Shown: piece by piece, positions 62,402 through 64,000 of the stretch
Layout: the number at the start of each line of letters is the position of its first letter
How positions within the stretch are numbered: position 1 is the stretch's first letter
Origin: Rhodocaloribacter sp964552015
Lineage (GTDB): Bacteria > Bacteroidota > Rhodothermia > Rhodothermales > ISCAR-4553
Direction of reading: 5' to 3'
Length of the DNA stretch: 64,000 bases
Assembly: GCA_964552015.1 (NCBI GenBank)
Contig: CAZKFR010000009.1
Location: forward strand, 11,473-75,472
The notes under the pieces: generated by a model
What the model saw: the letters and a program-made list of their open reading frames with translations, nothing else
What the model was told of the DNA's origin: nothing
Database searches by the model: none
Program-made: the position numbers and the translations under genes

Positions 62402-63529
62402 TCAGGAGCCGGCACCGCGCGGTTCACTCCGCAGCATCTCGAGGACCTGTTCGGCCCGCTGGTAGACCGGGTCGTCCGGGTTGCCGATCAGGGTTTTGAC
62501 TTTCTCGAACTGCGCGATGGCCTGTTCGACCCGGTTGATCTGCATCAGCATGATCCCCCGGTTGAAGTTGGCCTGGATGTGGTTCGGGTCACGCTCGAGG
62601 ACGGCATTCGTCTCCTGGATGGCCTTCATCGGGTTGTCCGGATCGTACATGTACGCGATGGCCATGTCCGTGCGCACGTCCAGGTTGTCCGGGTTGATCT
62701 CCAGCGCCTTCTGGTAGGCGGCGATGGCCTGCTTGGCGAAGATCGCGCGGGTGGCGGGCGGCTGGCGCTCCATCCAGTCGTAGTACAGGTTGCCGGCCAG
62801 GACCCAGTCCTGCTCGGTGCCGGTCTGCTCGGCCAGGCGTTTCTGCTCGGCGGCGGCCAGGTCGAAGCGTTCGGCGGCGGCATAGAGCCGCACCAGTTCG
62901 CGGCGCTTGTCCAGAGCGGCCTCGCCCGTGCTCGCGGTGATCTCCTGCTGCAGCGCCTCGGCCCGGGCGGCCACGTCCTCGGGCAGCGCCCCGCCGGAGG
63001 GCACCTCGGCCGCCGGCGTCGTGGCCGGCGCGGCGGTCTTCATCCCGGCACTCAGCGCCGTGATCATGTACAGCCCGATGACGAGCAGCAGCCCGGCCCC
63101 CACCACGATGGCGATCTGGCGCCCGATGGCCCCCGACGAGGTCGCCTCCGGGGCGACCGGCTCGGACGGCGGGACGGTGGGCGGCGGAGCCGGCGGCGGC
63201 ATGACCCGCGGCGCGGTCGGCCGGACCGACGCCGGGCGCGCCGGGCGGACGGCCGCCACCCGCTCGTCCAGTTTCGCGCCGCACTGGCTGCAGAACCGCG
63301 CGCCTACGGGGTTCGACCAGCCGCAGGCATTGCAGAAGACGCCGGCCGGCGCCCCCCCTGCCGGAGCCGCTTCCTCTCCCGCCCCGGGCTCCTCCGCGGC
63401 CGGACCGGCCTCGTCCTGCTCCGGAGCCTCGTCCTCGGGCCCCGCCGCGACCGGCATCCCACACAGGTCACACTGCACGGCCCCTTCGCGGAGCCGTGCG
63501 CCACATCCAGTACAGATCATTTCACGCAT
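62402..63529 (-). CDS. Zinc-ribbon membrane protein with TPR repeats
   Basis: The 375-residue product has two zinc ribbons: CTGCGARLREGAVQCDLCG at 5-23 and CNACGWSNPVGARFCSQCG near 66-84. A Pro-rich linker, one membrane helix (IAIVVGAGLLLVIGLYMITAL, about 137-157) and TPR repeats follow (NLYYDWMERQPP, AIAAYQKALEINPDNLDVRTDMAIAYMYD, HIQANFNRGIMLMQINRVEQAIAQFEK). The layout resembles scaffold proteins with an inner zinc domain and outer TPRs. It lies 28 bases after HU and may be co-expressed. Confidence 0.88.
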   Translation of the reverse strand: MREMICTGCGARLREGAVQCDLCGMPVAAGPEDEAPEQDEAGPAAEEPGAGEEAAPAGGAPAGVFCNACGWSNPVGARFCSQCGAKLDERVAAVRPARPASVRPTAPRVMPPPAPPPTVPPSEPVAPEATSSGAIGRQIAIVVGAGLLLVIGLYMITALSAGMKTAAPATTPAAEVPSGGALPEDVAARAEALQQEITASTGEAALDKRRELVRLYAAAERFDLAAAEQKRLAEQTGTEQDWVLAGNLYYDWMERQPPATRAIFAKQAIAAYQKALEINPDNLDVRTDMAIAYMYDPDNPMKAIQETNAVLERDPNHIQANFNRGIMLMQINRVEQAIAQFEKVKTLIGNPDDPVYQRAEQVLEMLRSEPRGAGS

Positions 63530-63557
63530 TCGATTCGCCGGGCTGATGCCGGGGTGT

Positions 63558-63872
63558 TCATCCCTTCTCCGCGGCCTGCGCCCCCCGGGCCGGGAGGGCC
63601 TCGTTCACCGCCTCCCGCAGTTCCCGGGAGGCCTTGAACACGGGCACGTACTGGGCCGGCACCGTGATCTTCTCGTTCGTCCGGGGGTTACGGGCCTGGC
63701 GCGCCGCACGATGCTGTACGCGGAACGAACCAAACCCCCGCAGGTCGACGCGCTCCCCGGCACACAGCGCCGAGCGGAGCACGGCGAGAAAACCGTTGAT
63801 GACCGCTTCCGTCTCGATCTTGGTCAGGCCCGTACCGGTAGCAACCCGGTCGATGATGTCGTGCTTCGTCAC
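63558..63872 (-). CDS. HU/IHF-family nucleoid DNA-binding protein
   Basis: About 104 residues from the GTG at 63872: MTKHDIIDRVATGTGLTKIE at the N-terminus, then TEAVINGFLAVLRSAL, the ERVDLRGFGSFRV turn and the DNA-binding arm with ARNPRTNEKITVP (proline intercalation). The frame is open further upstream to an ATG-type start at 63923, which would add 17 residues not usual for the family. HU bends and compacts DNA. Confidence 0.92.
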   Translation of the reverse strand: MTKHDIIDRVATGTGLTKIETEAVINGFLAVLRSALCAGERVDLRGFGSFRVQHRAARQARNPRTNEKITVPAQYVPVFKASRELREAVNEALPARGAQAAEKG

Positions 63873-63976
63873 GGTCTGGGTGGGTCGGTGAATGGGGACG
63901 ACGTGCCCTTCCACGAGGGCCACCCCCAGTACGCAGGCCGGCAGGGCAGGATCCGCCCACGGGCCGGGCGCGCCGC

Positions 63977-64000
63977 TCAGCGCACCACCAGCAGCGATCG
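63977..64000 (-). CDS. Possible C-terminal tail of a minus-strand gene ending RSLLVVR
   Basis: On the minus strand the last bases of the window read R-S-L-L-V-V-R then TGA at 63977-63979. Short hydrophobic-basic ends like this occur at the end of type IX sorting domains, so the next gene could encode a secreted protein. Only seven residues are seen, so this is a hint. Confidence 0.3.
   Translation of the reverse strand, partial: RSLLVVR

Overview
The window is high-GC DNA, and its content points to the phylum Bacteroidota in the broad sense, most likely the Rhodothermota/Rhodothermales. Four things support this. (i) There are type IX secretion traits: a partial SprA-like end at the left edge, a 1406-residue secreted protein ending in a Pro-Asn-Pro type sorting domain, and possibly a further sorting tail at the right edge. 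(ii) Promoter-like TAnnTTTG boxes occur. (iii) YbeY has the Asp-for-His metal-site variant that I recall from Bacteroidota. (iv) The GH16 glucanase and the many small secreted lipoproteins fit Rhodothermus-like thermophiles. This lineage call is inference. The window contains three 100-N scaffold gaps; two have identical sequence on both sides, so they are probably unmerged contig ends and not missing DNA.

Layout. 0-8 kb: SprA-like end, lipB, a DUF423 membrane protein, a cold-shock gene with its own promoter and long leader, ybeY, hpf, metF, a nucleosidase overlapping a GH16 glucanase, a cytidylate-kinase-like protein and a lipoprotein. 8-13.8 kb: gamma-glutamyltransferase, the last two steps of a five-step histidine degradation route (hutF, hutG), and a sigma / membrane anti-sigma-like / Spy-CpxP-like cluster. 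13.8-25 kb, nearly all minus strand: an SGLT-type symporter, a lipoprotein M19 dipeptidase, a large beta-barrel candidate, and the most unusual part of the window. That part is a run of a large subtilase-like protein with an altered catalytic site, a sigma-like factor with a Cys-rich insert and two C-terminal helix-turn-helix-like regions, and a membrane protein with two zinc-binding anti-sigma modules and an exposed fibronectin-like domain.

25-37 kb: TPR protein, LysM/RlpA-like protein, CAAX-type protease, HtpX, the type IX cargo with internal duplication, an Omp85-like barrel that lacks POTRA domains and lies behind a duplicated 70-bp-period element, and a POT peptide transporter. 37-49 kb: aspS, an O-methyltransferase, a cyclic-nucleotide-binding protein overlapping an AI-2E family permease, a ROK fructokinase, an exopolysaccharide-initiating sugar transferase, a META lipoprotein, an ABC-F protein, an AraC regulator and a seven-repeat FG-GAP propeller.

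49-64 kb: an operon of secreted lipase, multi-pass membrane protein and an orphan DUF2357/DUF524 nuclease; a CNT nucleoside transporter; a lipoprotein broken by a gap and an in-frame TGA; a NarL-type two-component pair; a 622-residue protein with transthyretin-like modules but no signal peptide; and a minus-strand cluster of HU, zinc-ribbon/TPR, methyltransferase and TPM-domain genes. I saw no tRNA, rRNA, CRISPR array, transposase or phage gene.
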